Below, piece by piece: positions 36,200 through 44,772 of a stretch of DNA of 64,000 nucleotides. The stretch's first letter is position 1. Each line of letters opens with the position of its first letter. The stretch spans positions 518,278-582,277 of the forward strand of contig NZ_JACYVA010000001.1 in assembly GCF_014842075.1 (NCBI RefSeq), in the 5' to 3' direction. A program made the translations under genes and the position numbers. Under the pieces are notes generated by a model, which worked only from the letters and a program-made list of their open reading frames with translations, was not told the DNA's origin and did not search any database. Source of the DNA: Sphingomonas sp. CFBP 13720. Lineage in GTDB: Bacteria > Pseudomonadota > Alphaproteobacteria > Sphingomonadales > Sphingomonadaceae.

Positions 36200-36636
36200 T
36201 ATGCCGCGCGCCGGTGCGATGCGGCGGTCGCGGCGGCTTCGGCGGCTGCTTCGAAGGCGAGCCGGATCGACGCGTGGCGGGCGCTGTGCGGGCGCGCCGG
36301 TTCGAACAGCGTCAGCCCGGGCCAGTCGGGCGCGTCGCCCTCGCCCGCCAGCCAGCGTCCCAGCGTATCGCTGGCCAGCGCCAGTTCGTGAGGGGTTTGC
36401 CCGACGATCCGCGCTGCCATCAGCGCGGCCGATGCCTGTCCCAACGCGCAGGCCCGCACCAGCATGCCGACGGAAGCAACGCGGCCATCGGGATCGAGAT
36501 CGATGTCGACCGTCACGCGGCTGCCGCAGACCGGCGATCGTTTCTCGACCGACGCCTGCGGATCGGTGAGGCGCACCGCGCGCGCGGTGTCGGCGGCGAG
36601 GCGGAGGATTTCGGTGTTGTAGAGTTTCTCGGTCAC
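36199..36636 (-). CDS. IscU/NifU-like scaffold protein lacking the third cysteine
   Basis: A 145-residue protein of the IscU/NifU N-terminal fold: MTEKLYNTEILRLA, SPVCGSRVTVDI (C37) and RACALGQASAAL (C63). The third cluster ligand of IscU, normally in HCS, is replaced by RHAS (A122). The LPPVK recognition motif is also absent. It may bind a cluster poorly, use another ligand or do something else. It begins the tight cluster with the antiporter (TAATG overlap) and is 39 bp past the cvpA stop. Family assignment is good, function is open. Confidence 0.75.
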   Translation of the reverse strand: MTEKLYNTEILRLAADTARAVRLTDPQASVEKRSPVCGSRVTVDIDLDPDGRVASVGMLVRACALGQASAALMAARIVGQTPHELALASDTLGRWLAGEGDAPDWPGLTLFEPARPHSARHASIRLAFEAAAEAAATAASHRRAA

Positions 36637-36675
36637 GTCACGCGATGTAGGCGGCGTTCGTGACGGTTGCCATCG

Positions 36676-37203
36676 CTATTCGCCGAACACCGGTTCGCCG
36701 CGACGGCGGCGGTCGATGAAGTCGACCGCGCTGGCGCTGGTGGCGTTAAGCAGCGGATAGGTGCGCGCCTGCTTGATCCATGCCGGACGCCCGGTCGGCC
36801 CGCCCCCGATGAAGTCCGCGGCCAACAGCAACAGCAGGAAACCGAGACTGGCGAGGATCAGCCCTTTCAACGCCCCGAATCCGAACCCCAGCGCGCGGTC
36901 GACCGGCCCCAGCACCGACGCGCGCGTGCGCCGTCCGATCGCATTGGCGACCAGCCGCCCGCCGAAATAGCCGATGCCCACGATCAGCGCGAAGGCCAGC
37001 GTCGCGGCCCCGCCCGCCGTGCCGGTCGGCCCGACCAGCGCGGCGGCGACCGGCGTGTGGAACAGCTTGAGCGCGACCACGACCAGCACCCATGCGCCGA
37101 GCGACAGGGTTTCAGTCACGAATCCGCGCAGGAAGCCCAGCACGGCCGCACCGCCGACGGTGCACAATACCGCGATATCGAGTGAGGTCAGTCCCATGGG
37201 CAA
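36676..37203 (-). CDS. CvpA family membrane protein
   Basis: Inner-membrane protein of 175 residues with four hydrophobic segments. The N-terminal LTSLDIAVLCTVGGAAVLGFLRGFVTE and the LIVGIGYFGGRLVANAIG segment fit the CvpA (colicin V production) family. Members are needed for envelope stress tolerance in several Gram-negative bacteria, but the molecular role is unsettled. The tail is cytoplasmic and basic (IDRRRRGEPVF). It follows radA by 64 bp; radA-cvpA adjacency is common in alphaproteobacteria. Confidence 0.85.
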   Translation of the reverse strand: MPMGLTSLDIAVLCTVGGAAVLGFLRGFVTETLSLGAWVLVVVALKLFHTPVAAALVGPTGTAGGAATLAFALIVGIGYFGGRLVANAIGRRTRASVLGPVDRALGFGFGALKGLILASLGFLLLLLAADFIGGGPTGRPAWIKQARTYPLLNATSASAVDFIDRRRRGEPVFGE

Positions 37204-37267
37204 GGCTATGCCGCGCAGGGCGATGCTTGTCGAGGCGGGTGGGACCGGTGCGTGCCGGGGGCGGTCG

Positions 37268-38635
37268 TCAGCGACCGAGCATGTGATCGACGAACGACGG
37301 CAGGTTCTTGAACGTCGACAGTTTCAGCGCGGCGTTGTCCGACTGGCTGGTCGGCACCATCGCACGGGCGAACCCCAGCTTGCCGGCTTCCTTCATGCGC
37401 AGCGCGCCGTGCGCCACTGGACGGATTTCGCCCGACAGCGCGATTTCGCCGAACACGATCGCGTCGCTGGGCACGGGCCGCTCCGACAGCGCCGATACCA
37501 GCGCCGCCGCGACCGCAAGGTCGGCCGCCGGATCGGTGACGCGGTAGCCGCCGGCGATGTTCAGATAGACTTCCGCCGTCGCGAACGCGAGGCCGCACCG
37601 CGCCTCCAGCACCGCGAGGATCATTGCCAGCCGTCCCGAATCCCATCCGACCACCGCCCGCCGGGGCGTCGCGCCCGATGCCAGCCGCACCGTCAGCGCC
37701 TGCACCTCGACCAGCACCGGCCGCGTGCCTTCCAGCGCGGGAAAGACGACGGTGCCGGTCACGTTTTCGTCACGGCTGGTGAGGAACAGCGACGAAGGGT
37801 TTGCGATTTCGGACAATCCCTCGCTTTCCATCGCGAACACGCCGATCTCGTCGGTGCCGCCGAAGCGGTTCTTGACCGCGCGCAGGATGCGATACTGATG
37901 GCTGCGTTCGCCTTCGAACGCCAGCACGGTGTCGACCATGTGTTCCAGCACGCGCGGGCCGGCGATCGATCCGTCCTTGGTAACGTGTCCGACCAGCACG
38001 ACGGCCGTCCCGCGTTCCTTGGCGAAGCGGATCAGTTCACCCGACGATGCCCGCACCTGGCTGACGGTGCCCGGCGCGCCCTCGATCAGGTCGCTGTGCA
38101 TCGTCTGGATCGAATCGATGATGAGCAGGTCGGGGGCCGCGCCGCCGCCGAAGGTCGTGAGGATATCGCGCACCGACGTCGCCGCCGCCAGTTGCACCGG
38201 TGCATTGCCCAGCCCCAGCCGACGCGCGCGTAACCGGACCTGATCCGCCGCTTCCTCCCCCGACACATAGGCGACGTTGCGACCGGCCAGCGCCTGCTTC
38301 GCCGCCGCCTGTAGCAACAGCGTCGACTTGCCGATGCCCGGATCGCCGCCGATCAGGATCGCCGATCCTTCGACGAAGCCGCCGCCCAGCGCGCGGTCGA
38401 GTTCGGCGATGCCGGTCGTCAGCCGTTCGGGCAGCGCGACATCGCTGTCCAGCCCGGACAACAGGATCGCGCGCCCGCCCGACTGAAGATTATGCTTCGC
38501 CGAAAACGGGGTGGCGACGTTCGCCGCATCCTCGACCAGCGTGTTCCAATCGCCGCAATCGACGCATTGCCCCGCCCATTTGGACGAAACCGACCCGCAT
38601 TGCTGACAGACATAGCGCTTCTGGGGTTTTGCCAT
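37268..38635 (-). CDS. radA: DNA repair protein RadA
   Basis: RecA-like helicase that drives branch migration during recombinational repair. The product is 455 residues. Domain order: zinc finger CQQCG...CVDCGDW (C10, C13, C24, C27), RecA-like ATPase with Walker A GGDPGIGKST (about 95-104), the RadA-specific KNRFG motif, and a Lon-like C-terminal domain ending near DPAADLAVAAALVSAL. The length is typical. It heads the leftward run radA-cvpA-IscU-like-antiporter-dgkA-DUF423. Confidence 0.96.
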   Translation of the reverse strand: MAKPQKRYVCQQCGSVSSKWAGQCVDCGDWNTLVEDAANVATPFSAKHNLQSGGRAILLSGLDSDVALPERLTTGIAELDRALGGGFVEGSAILIGGDPGIGKSTLLLQAAAKQALAGRNVAYVSGEEAADQVRLRARRLGLGNAPVQLAAATSVRDILTTFGGGAAPDLLIIDSIQTMHSDLIEGAPGTVSQVRASSGELIRFAKERGTAVVLVGHVTKDGSIAGPRVLEHMVDTVLAFEGERSHQYRILRAVKNRFGGTDEIGVFAMESEGLSEIANPSSLFLTSRDENVTGTVVFPALEGTRPVLVEVQALTVRLASGATPRRAVVGWDSGRLAMILAVLEARCGLAFATAEVYLNIAGGYRVTDPAADLAVAAALVSALSERPVPSDAIVFGEIALSGEIRPVAHGALRMKEAGKLGFARAMVPTSQSDNAALKLSTFKNLPSFVDHMLGR

Positions 38636-38684
38636 GTCCGCCGGTTAGCAGGTGCGGAACGAAAGGGGAATATCCCGCTTGGGG

Positions 38685-38900
38685 CTACTTGCTCAGTTCG
38701 CTTCCGCGCTTGAGCACCTTTCCACCATCGTCCTGTTCGACCAGATAGGCGGGGTTGTCCGCCGTGCCGTTCTTGACGATCTTCGACCCTTTGATGGTGC
38801 GTTGCACGCGGCGGTCGAACCGCTCCGCGATCTTGCCCTTTGCCGTACCCTGACCCCAATGCCATTCGACGGTATCGCCCTTGCGGAAGCCGTTCGCCAT
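38685..38900 (-). CDS. DUF2945 (hypervirulence-associated TUDOR-type) small protein
   Basis: A 71-residue basic protein starting at ATG 38900 (the open frame begins 11 codons earlier). FRKGDTVEWHWGQGTAKGKI and the later DNPAYLVEQDDGGKVLKRGSEL are the DUF2945 fold, a small TUDOR-like beta barrel of unknown function, often found among stress-induced genes. It lies 49 bp upstream of radA. A sequence matching an EcfG promoter ends about 31 nt before the start codon, suggesting general stress control. Confidence 0.82.
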   Translation of the reverse strand: MANGFRKGDTVEWHWGQGTAKGKIAERFDRRVQRTIKGSKIVKNGTADNPAYLVEQDDGGKVLKRGSELSK

Positions 38901-38931
38901 CCTGTCTCTCCTGCCCGTGTCCGGCGCGATC

Positions 38932-38957
38932 AACCGTTCGGATGGTGTCCGCGTTCC
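38932..38957 (-). promoter_or_regulatory. Candidate EcfG promoter for the DUF2945 gene
   Basis: The minus strand has GGAAC (38957-38953), 18-nt spacer, GTT (38934-38932). The -10 element lies 31 nt before the ATG at 38900. The spacer is one base longer than in the nepR copy, within the range accepted for the class. Confidence 0.5.
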
Positions 38958-39000
38958 GACCGGTGGCGTCGCGCGTCATGTCCCGCTATGGGCGACCTGC

Positions 39001-40149
39001 ATGAAGCCCTCCCAACTTCGCGTCGCCATGTTCAGCGGAAACTACAACTATGTGCGCGACGGCGCGAACCAGGCGCTGAACCTGCTGGCCGGGCATCTGC
39101 TCGATCGCGGCGTCACGCTGCGCGTCTATTCGCCGACCGTGCCGACACCGGCGTTCGAGCCGACCGGCGATCTGGTCAGCGTGCCCGCGTTCGGCATGCC
39201 GGGCGGGCGCGGCGAATATAAGCTGGCGCGCGGGCTGCCGGCGAAGACCCGTGCCGATCTGGCCGCGTTCGCCCCGAACATCGTCCATGTCTCCGCCCCC
39301 GATATCATGTGCCATCGCGCGCTGAGCTGGGCGCGCGAGCGCGAGGTGGCGACGCTCGCATCGCTGCACACGCGGTTCGAAACCTATCCCCAATATTACG
39401 GGATCGGCTTTATGGAGCGCGCCGCGGTTGCGGTGTCGAAGCGGTTCTACAATCGCGCCGATCAGGTGATGGTGCCCGGACGCGGCATGGCCGACCTGTT
39501 GCACGAATGGGGTGTCACCTCCCCGGTCGGCATTTGGTCGCGCGGGGTCGACCACCGGCGGTTCAGTCCGGGGATGCGCGATCTCGACTGGCGCCGATCG
39601 CTGGGCATCGGCGACGACGAGGTGGCGGTCAGCTTTCTCGGGCGGCTGGTGCTGGAAAAGGGGCTGGATATCTTTTCGGACGTCGCCGCCGAATTGCAGC
39701 GGCGCGGCGTCCGGCACCGCATTCTGGTGATCGGCGAAGGTCCGGCGCGCGACTGGTTCGCCGAACGCGTACCGCATGCGGTGTTCGCGGGGTTTCAGTC
39801 AGGCGACGATCTGGGCCGTGCGGTCGCGTCGATGGACGTGTTCTTCAATCCGTCGATCACCGAAACGTTCGGCAACGTCACGCTGGAGGCAATGGCGGCG
39901 GGCGTGCCGGTGGTCGCCGCGCGCGCCAGCGGCGCGGTGGGGCTGGTCGACGACCGTCGCACCGGGTTCCTCGTGCCGCCGCGCGACGTACCCGCCTATG
40001 CCGACGCAATCGCCCGGCTGTGCGAGGATTCGGCGATGCGATGGGAAATGGGGATCGCCGGACACGAGGATGCGCGCGGCTATAAGTGGGACAGCGCCAA
40101 TCAGGCGGTGCTCGACGCCTATCTGAAGATCGTGCACGAACCGGTTTAA
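39001..40149 (+). CDS. Glycosyltransferase family 4
   Basis: Cytosolic or membrane-associated GT-B glycosyltransferase of 382 residues, likely in cell-surface glycan or glycolipid synthesis. The N-terminal acceptor half has RVAMFSGNYNYVRDGANQALN and the VHVSAPDIMCHRAL block seen in mannosyl- and sulfoquinovosyl-transferases of this family. The C-terminal donor half has FLGRLVLEKGLDIF, and the E-x7-E site in NPSITETFGNVTLEAMA. The start ATG 39001 fits the family start (MKPSQLRVAMFSGNYNYV). It is followed by a small ORF and an O-ligase gene in the same direction, so a role in protein or polysaccharide glycosylation is plausible. Confidence 0.88.
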   Translation: MKPSQLRVAMFSGNYNYVRDGANQALNLLAGHLLDRGVTLRVYSPTVPTPAFEPTGDLVSVPAFGMPGGRGEYKLARGLPAKTRADLAAFAPNIVHVSAPDIMCHRALSWAREREVATLASLHTRFETYPQYYGIGFMERAAVAVSKRFYNRADQVMVPGRGMADLLHEWGVTSPVGIWSRGVDHRRFSPGMRDLDWRRSLGIGDDEVAVSFLGRLVLEKGLDIFSDVAAELQRRGVRHRILVIGEGPARDWFAERVPHAVFAGFQSGDDLGRAVASMDVFFNPSITETFGNVTLEAMAAGVPVVAARASGAVGLVDDRRTGFLVPPRDVPAYADAIARLCEDSAMRWEMGIAGHEDARGYKWDSANQAVLDAYLKIVHEPV

Positions 40150-40185
40150 CGCCGCCTCAACCCCGATCGCAGACAAGGGTCGCGA

Positions 40186-40314
40186 ATGATCGACAATTTC
40201 TCGCTGGGCCTGACGCACCTGTTGATGCTGCTGGCGGCGTGGCGATTGTTGCGGCGGCCCGATCTGGACCGCGAGGAACGCCCCGGACCGGAGAAAGACC
40301 GCTCCGGTGCGTGA
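40186..40314 (+). CDS. 42-residue small membrane-associated protein upstream of the O-ligase
   Basis: ATG 40186 to TGA 40314, 42 residues. The N-terminal half holds a hydrophobic helix (SLGLTHLLMLLAAWRLL) and the C-terminal half is strongly charged (RRPDLDREERPGPEKDR). Its end overlaps the GTG start of the O-glycosylation ligase by 8 bp, an arrangement usual for translational coupling. No similarity is recognised. It could be a leader peptide or a small partner of the ligase. Confidence 0.55.
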   Translation: MIDNFSLGLTHLLMLLAAWRLLRRPDLDREERPGPEKDRSGA

Positions 40315-41725
40315 ACTTGCCTTCATCGCGTTCCTGATGGCGATGATCGGGTTCGGGCTGCGTCGGCCGTTCCTGTTCGTGCTGACCTATATCTACATCG
40401 ATATCGTGTCGCCACAGCGGCTGACCTATCTATTGCTCAATTCGGTGCCGATCTCGCTGATGGCGGCGGGCCTGTCGGTCGGGGCGTGGCTGGTGCTGGA
40501 CGACAAGCGCGACACGCGCGTCGCGCCGCGTCAGGGGCTGATGCTGGCGCTACTGCTCTATTGCCTGTGGACGACGAAGGGCGCGGACTTTCCCGTCGAT
40601 GCGCAGTTCAAATGGGAATGGGTGTGGAAGGCGCTGGCCTTCGCCATCTTCCTACCGCTGACGCTGCGTACGCGGTTGCGGATCGAATCGCTGCTGCTGT
40701 TCATGCTGTTGTCCGCCGCGTCGATCATCATCGTCGGCGGGATCAAGACGCTGGGGTCAGGCGGCGGCTATGGCGAGCTGAACCTGATGGTGTCGAACAA
40801 TGCCGGGCTGTACGAAGGGTCGATCATCTCGACCGTTTCGATCGCCATCGTGCCGCTGATCCTGTGGTTCACCCGGCACGGCACGGTGTTTCGGCCCGAC
40901 TGGCGGGTGCGGACCTTCTGTTACGCGCTGGTCTTTTCCTGCCTGCTGATCCCGATCGGCACGTCGGCGCGGACGGGGTTGCTGTGTATCGGACTGCTGG
41001 GCGTGCTGGCGCTGCGCGACGTGAAGCGGCGGCTGACCTATCTGGCGCTGGCGGGCGCGGCGGCGGCGATGGCGGTGCCGTTTCTGCCATCGGCTTTTAC
41101 CCAGCGGATGGAGACGATCGGCACATACAAGGCCGACGCATCGGCATCGACCCGCATCGCGGTGTGGCAATGGACGCTCGACTATGTGCAGGATCATCCG
41201 TTCGGCGGCGGGTTCGAGGCGTATCGCCAGAACCGCATCCGCTACGACAAGATCGCGGTGGTCGGCGAAGGCAACAACCAGACGATCGAGCGCATTCCCG
41301 AGATCGATGCTGCGCGCGCCTATCACTCGGCCTATTTCGAGATGCTGGGGGAACAGGGCTGGCCGGGGTTGTTCCTGTGGCTCGCAATCAATCTGGGCGG
41401 ACTGGTGCGGATGGAAATGTTACGGCGGCGCTACGCCAAGTCCGCCGACGGCGAGGCGTGGATCGCGCCGCTGGCCGGGGCGCTGCAACATGCGCATCTG
41501 ATCTATCTGTTCGGAGCCGCGTTCGTCGCGATCGCGTTCCAGCCGTTCGTGTTTCTGCTGATCGGCGCACAGATCGGGCTGGATACCTACGCGTCGCGCC
41601 TGCGCCGCGAACAGGCATGGCGACCGCTGCGCCGGGACCGGTCGCAACCGGATGCGGGGGCGACGATCGCCACCCCCGCCCCCGACGTCACGCTTCGGCC
41701 AGTTCGCTTTCCAGCGCCGCGATGA
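40307..41725 (+). CDS. Putative O-glycosylation ligase, exosortase A-associated (Wzy_C family)
   Basis: Polytopic inner-membrane protein of 472 residues from GTG 40307, with about 10-12 spans. It matches the Wzy/O-antigen-ligase superfamily group linked to exosortase A systems: early PFLFVLTYIYIDIVSPQRL, the SNNAGLYEGSII loop and the long periplasmic loop with YHSAYFEMLGEQG, typical of the ligase active region. It probably transfers glycans at the periplasmic face. No exosortase gene is in the window. Its 3' end overlaps the end of the convergent PfpI gene by 38 bp. Confidence 0.85.
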   Translation: MRELAFIAFLMAMIGFGLRRPFLFVLTYIYIDIVSPQRLTYLLLNSVPISLMAAGLSVGAWLVLDDKRDTRVAPRQGLMLALLLYCLWTTKGADFPVDAQFKWEWVWKALAFAIFLPLTLRTRLRIESLLLFMLLSAASIIIVGGIKTLGSGGGYGELNLMVSNNAGLYEGSIISTVSIAIVPLILWFTRHGTVFRPDWRVRTFCYALVFSCLLIPIGTSARTGLLCIGLLGVLALRDVKRRLTYLALAGAAAAMAVPFLPSAFTQRMETIGTYKADASASTRIAVWQWTLDYVQDHPFGGGFEAYRQNRIRYDKIAVVGEGNNQTIERIPEIDAARAYHSAYFEMLGEQGWPGLFLWLAINLGGLVRMEMLRRRYAKSADGEAWIAPLAGALQHAHLIYLFGAAFVAIAFQPFVFLLIGAQIGLDTYASRLRREQAWRPLRRDRSQPDAGATIATPAPDVTLRPVRFPAPR

Positions 41726-42242
41726 TCGCGCGCGAGAAGGCCGGGATATCGTCGGGCTTGCGGCTGGTGATGAGGTTTTCGTCGATCACCACTTCTTCGT
41801 CCACCACGTCCGCGCCGGCATTTTCCAGATCGGTCCGCACCGATGGCCAGCTCGTCACGCGACGCCCGTCGACCACGTCGGCCTCGACCAGCAGCCACGG
41901 CGCGTGGCAGATGGCGGCGACGATCTTGTCGTCGTCCATGAATTCGCTGACTATCTCGACCGCGCGGTCCTGCATGCGCAGCTTGTCGGGGTTGCCGACG
42001 CCGCCGGGCAGCAGCAGCATGTCGTATTCCTCAGTGTCTACCTGATCGAGCGTCAGGTCGGGCGTGATCGTCCGCCCCTTTTCATCGTCGCTGACGACGC
42101 CCTGAATCGGATCGGTCGCGATCGATGCCAGCGTCACCTGCGCACCGGCATCCAGCAGCGCCTGACGCGGATCGAACAGTTCGGATTCCTCGAACCCGTC
42201 GGTCGCCAGTATCAGCACGCGAGCGTTGGCGAGATCGGCCAT
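41688..42242 (-). CDS. DJ-1/PfpI family protein (general stress protein 18 type)
   Basis: Cytosolic protein of 184 residues from ATG 42242, with AGGAG seven bases upstream. The class I glutamine-amidotransferase-like fold has the catalytic Cys-His pair in AAICHAPWLL, and VLILATDGFEESEL and the LLLPGGVGNPD loop match PfpI/YhbO. Known members act in stress tolerance, proposed as deglycases or chaperones; the exact reaction is disputed. A near-consensus EcfG promoter lies immediately upstream, fitting a stress gene. The 3' end overlaps the convergent O-ligase gene. Confidence 0.92.
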   Translation of the reverse strand: MADLANARVLILATDGFEESELFDPRQALLDAGAQVTLASIATDPIQGVVSDDEKGRTITPDLTLDQVDTEEYDMLLLPGGVGNPDKLRMQDRAVEIVSEFMDDDKIVAAICHAPWLLVEADVVDGRRVTSWPSVRTDLENAGADVVDEEVVIDENLITSRKPDDIPAFSRAIIAALESELAEA

Positions 42243-42275
42243 GGATAGTCTCCTGTAAGGCAAGGTCGTGTCCTC

Positions 42276-42300
42276 AACCGGTCGCGGGCGGGGCGGTTCC
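42276..42300 (-). promoter_or_regulatory. EcfG-type promoter for the PfpI gene
   Basis: The minus strand has GGAAC (42300-42296), 17-nt spacer, GTT (42278-42276). The -10 lies 34 nt before the ATG at 42242, leaving room for the AGGAG ribosome site. It has the same spacing as the nepR promoter. Confidence 0.65.
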
Positions 42301-42325
42301 GGAACGAAGCGACGATCCGGGCATT
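42301..42325 (+). promoter_or_regulatory. Possible weak EcfG promoter for topoisomerase IB, back to back with the PfpI promoter
   Basis: The plus strand has GGAAC (42301-42305), 17-nt spacer, then ATT instead of GTT (42323-42325). The start codon is 28 nt further on. Together with the divergent copy it forms the palindrome GTTCCGGAAC at 42296-42305. Confidence 0.35.
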
Positions 42326-42352
42326 GGTCGGGACATCGTCAGGAAACCGTGC

Positions 42353-43381
42353 ATGGAACCATCGCCCGTCCGTTCGGCCTGTCCGCCGCTCTGCGTTTTT
42401 TCCGAATGCGACGGTCCGGGGATCACCCGCCGCAAACTGCGGAACGGATGGGCCTATTACGAGGTCGGCGGCGACCGCATCACCGATCGCGACACGATCG
42501 AGCGGCTGAACGCCGTGGGGTTGCCGCCCGCCTATCGCGACGCATGGTTCTGCCCCGATGCGCAGGGACACATTCAGGCGATCGGTTGGGACGACAAGGG
42601 TCGCAAGCAATATCGCTATCACACCGCGTTCCGCGAAGCGCAGGAGGCGGCGAAATACGACCGGTGCGCGGCATTCGGCGATGCCCTGCCCCGGCTGCGC
42701 GCGCGGGTGGAGACCGATCTGGCGGCGCGGGCGATGACGCGCGACCGGGCGGTGGCGGCGGTGGTGCGGCTGCTCGACCTGGGTCGCGTCCGGGTCGGCA
42801 ACGAAGGCTATGCCCGCGACAACAAGAGTTTCGGCGCGACGACGCTGCGCAAGCGCCACGCCGAACTGCGCGGATCGAAGCTGAAACTGCAATATCGCGC
42901 CAAGTCGGGCAAACAGCGCGTGTTGACGATCACTGACCATTCGCTCGCGCGGTTCGTGCGGAAATGTCAGGATCTGCCGGGGCAGCATTTGTTTCGCTGG
43001 GTCGATGGCGCGGGTGATACGCACCCCGTGACCTCGGGCGACGTCAACGCCTATATCCGCGACGCGATGGGCGCGGACTTCACCGCCAAGCATTTCCGCA
43101 CTTGGGGGGCGAGCGTGCTGGCCTTCACCGCGCTGGCCGATGCGACCGAGGATCTCAGCCTGAAGACCATGCTCGCGCCGGTGGTCGATGCGCTAGGCAA
43201 TACCCCGGCGATCGCGCGCAAATCCTATGTCCACCCCCGGCTGATCGATCTGGTCAAGGACGGACAGCAAGCATTTCGCGACGCGCTTCGGTTGCCGCGA
43301 TCGACGCGCTGGTTGTCGCGGCACGAACGGGGTCTGATCGTATTTCTCGAAGCCGACCTACCGGTCGCAGCGGCGGCGTAG
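42353..43381 (+). CDS. DNA topoisomerase IB (poxvirus-like)
   Basis: Eukaryote/poxvirus-type relaxing enzyme, 342 residues from ATG 42353. The N-terminal domain includes NGWAYYEVGGDRITD and LPPAYRDAWFCP. The catalytic domain carries RVGNEGYARDNKSFGATTLRKRH with its Arg, the KLQYRAKSGK Lys hairpin, the KHFRTWGAS segment with His/Arg, and the active tyrosine in RKSYVHPRLI. These enzymes are general stress regulon members in other alphaproteobacteria. It diverges from the PfpI gene across a shared 110-bp control region. Confidence 0.94.
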   Translation: MEPSPVRSACPPLCVFSECDGPGITRRKLRNGWAYYEVGGDRITDRDTIERLNAVGLPPAYRDAWFCPDAQGHIQAIGWDDKGRKQYRYHTAFREAQEAAKYDRCAAFGDALPRLRARVETDLAARAMTRDRAVAAVVRLLDLGRVRVGNEGYARDNKSFGATTLRKRHAELRGSKLKLQYRAKSGKQRVLTITDHSLARFVRKCQDLPGQHLFRWVDGAGDTHPVTSGDVNAYIRDAMGADFTAKHFRTWGASVLAFTALADATEDLSLKTMLAPVVDALGNTPAIARKSYVHPRLIDLVKDGQQAFRDALRLPRSTRWLSRHERGLIVFLEADLPVAAAA

Positions 43382-43510
43382 TTTTCGAACGATCGGTCTG
43401 GTTACTTCACCAGCAGCATTGCCGCTGTTTCGGAAGTCGGGTGCGCCGCGTCTTGCATGGCCGACGCCAGTGCCGTTATGACTGGCGGTCCGTCTTTCAA
43501 AGGATCTGCC

Positions 43511-44689
43511 ATGCGCTCCGCCGTCATCGTCTCGACCGCCCGCACCCCGATCGGTCGCGCCTATCGCGGGGCGTTCAATGCGTTGCCGGCGCAGACGCTC
43601 GCCAGCCATGCGATCCGGGCCGCCGTCGAACGCGCAGGGATCGATGGGGCGGAGGTCGACGACGTGGTGTTCGGGGCGGCGTTGCAGCAGGGGCATCAGG
43701 CGGGGAATATCGCGAGACAGGCGCTGCTGCGCGCCGGTCTTCCCTCCAGCGTCGCGGGCATGTCGATCGACCGGCAATGTGCCAGCGGACTGATGGCGAT
43801 CGCCACCGCCGCCAAACAGATCGTCGATGACCAGATGGATATCTGTATCGCGGGCGGCGTGGAATCGGTCAGCATGGTCCAGACGCCGCAGATGCGGATC
43901 GGCTTCGACCCCGAACTGGTCGCGATGCACCCCGACATCTATATGCCGATGCTCCAGACGGCGGAGGTCGTGGCGCAACGCTATGCGATCCCACGCGAAA
44001 GGCAGGACGAATATGCGTTGCGGTCACAGCAGCGCACCGCCGCCGCACAGGCCGCCGGACGCTTCGATGCGGAAATCGTCCCCGTCACCGCCACGATGCA
44101 GGTGACCGACAAGGCGACGAAGCAGGTGTCGCAGCACGAAGTGACGCTGACGCAGGACGAAGGCAATCGCGCCGACACCACGCTCGACGGATTGCGCGCG
44201 CTCAAGCCCGTGCTGGGCGATACGGCGTGCATCACCGCCGGCAATGCCAGCCAGTTGTCCGACGGATCGTCCGCCTGCGCGTTGATGGAGGAAAGGATCG
44301 CCGTCGCGCGCGGACGGACGCCGCTCGGCCGCTATGTCGGCATGGCGGTGGCGGGGACGAAGCCCGACGAGATGGGCATCGGACCGGTATTCGCCGTGCC
44401 GAAGTTGCTCGAACGCTTCGGGCTGAAGACCGACGATATCGGCCTGTGGGAACTGAACGAGGCATTCGCGGTGCAGGTGCTATATTGTCAGGACCGGCTG
44501 GGGATTCCCGACGAGCGGCTGAACGTGAATGGCGGCGCGATCGCGATCGGGCATCCCTATGGCATGTCGGGCGCGCGGATGTTCGGCCACGCCCTGATCG
44601 AAGGAAAGCGGCGCGGCGTGCGCCATGTCGTGGTGACGATGTGCGTCGGCGGCGGCATGGGCGCGGCGGGGCTGTTCGAAGTGCTGTGA
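43511..44689 (+). CDS. Acetyl-CoA acyltransferase (thiolase)
   Basis: Degradative or biosynthetic thiolase, 392 residues from ATG 43511. The nucleophilic Cys is in [13 protein letters not shown], the His is in [20 protein letters not shown], and the second Cys is in [20 protein letters not shown] is also conserved. Substrate chain length cannot be read from sequence; FadA-like or acetoacetyl-CoA activity are both possible. No beta-oxidation partner genes are adjacent; it stands alone with a 129-bp upstream gap. Confidence 0.93.
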   Translation: MRSAVIVSTARTPIGRAYRGAFNALPAQTLASHAIRAAVERAGIDGAEVDDVVFGAALQQGHQAGNIARQALLRAGLPSSVAGMSIDRQCASGLMAIATAAKQIVDDQMDICIAGGVESVSMVQTPQMRIGFDPELVAMHPDIYMPMLQTAEVVAQRYAIPRERQDEYALRSQQRTAAAQAAGRFDAEIVPVTATMQVTDKATKQVSQHEVTLTQDEGNRADTTLDGLRALKPVLGDTACITAGNASQLSDGSSACALMEERIAVARGRTPLGRYVGMAVAGTKPDEMGIGPVFAVPKLLERFGLKTDDIGLWELNEAFAVQVLYCQDRLGIPDERLNVNGGAIAIGHPYGMSGARMFGHALIEGKRRGVRHVVVTMCVGGGMGAAGLFEVL

Positions 44690-44710
44690 CGATTGCCCGT
44701 CAGGAATCGG

Positions 44711-44763
44711 TTGACGATCGCACGTCAATGAAGGATTGACGTTTCGTCAGCCTTTCATTGACG
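44711..44763. promoter_or_regulatory. Nested inverted and direct repeats, candidate operator of the HTH gene
   Basis: TTGACG occurs at 44711, 44736 and 44758. TCAATGAAGG (44725-44734) is repeated inverted as CCTTTCATTGA (44751-44761), with one extra T. Between them lies TTGACG-TTT-CGTCAG. The block ends 10 nt before the start of the HTH protein at 44773 and looks like an autoregulatory operator or a paired promoter element. Confidence 0.5.
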
Positions 44764-44772
44764 GAGAACAGC

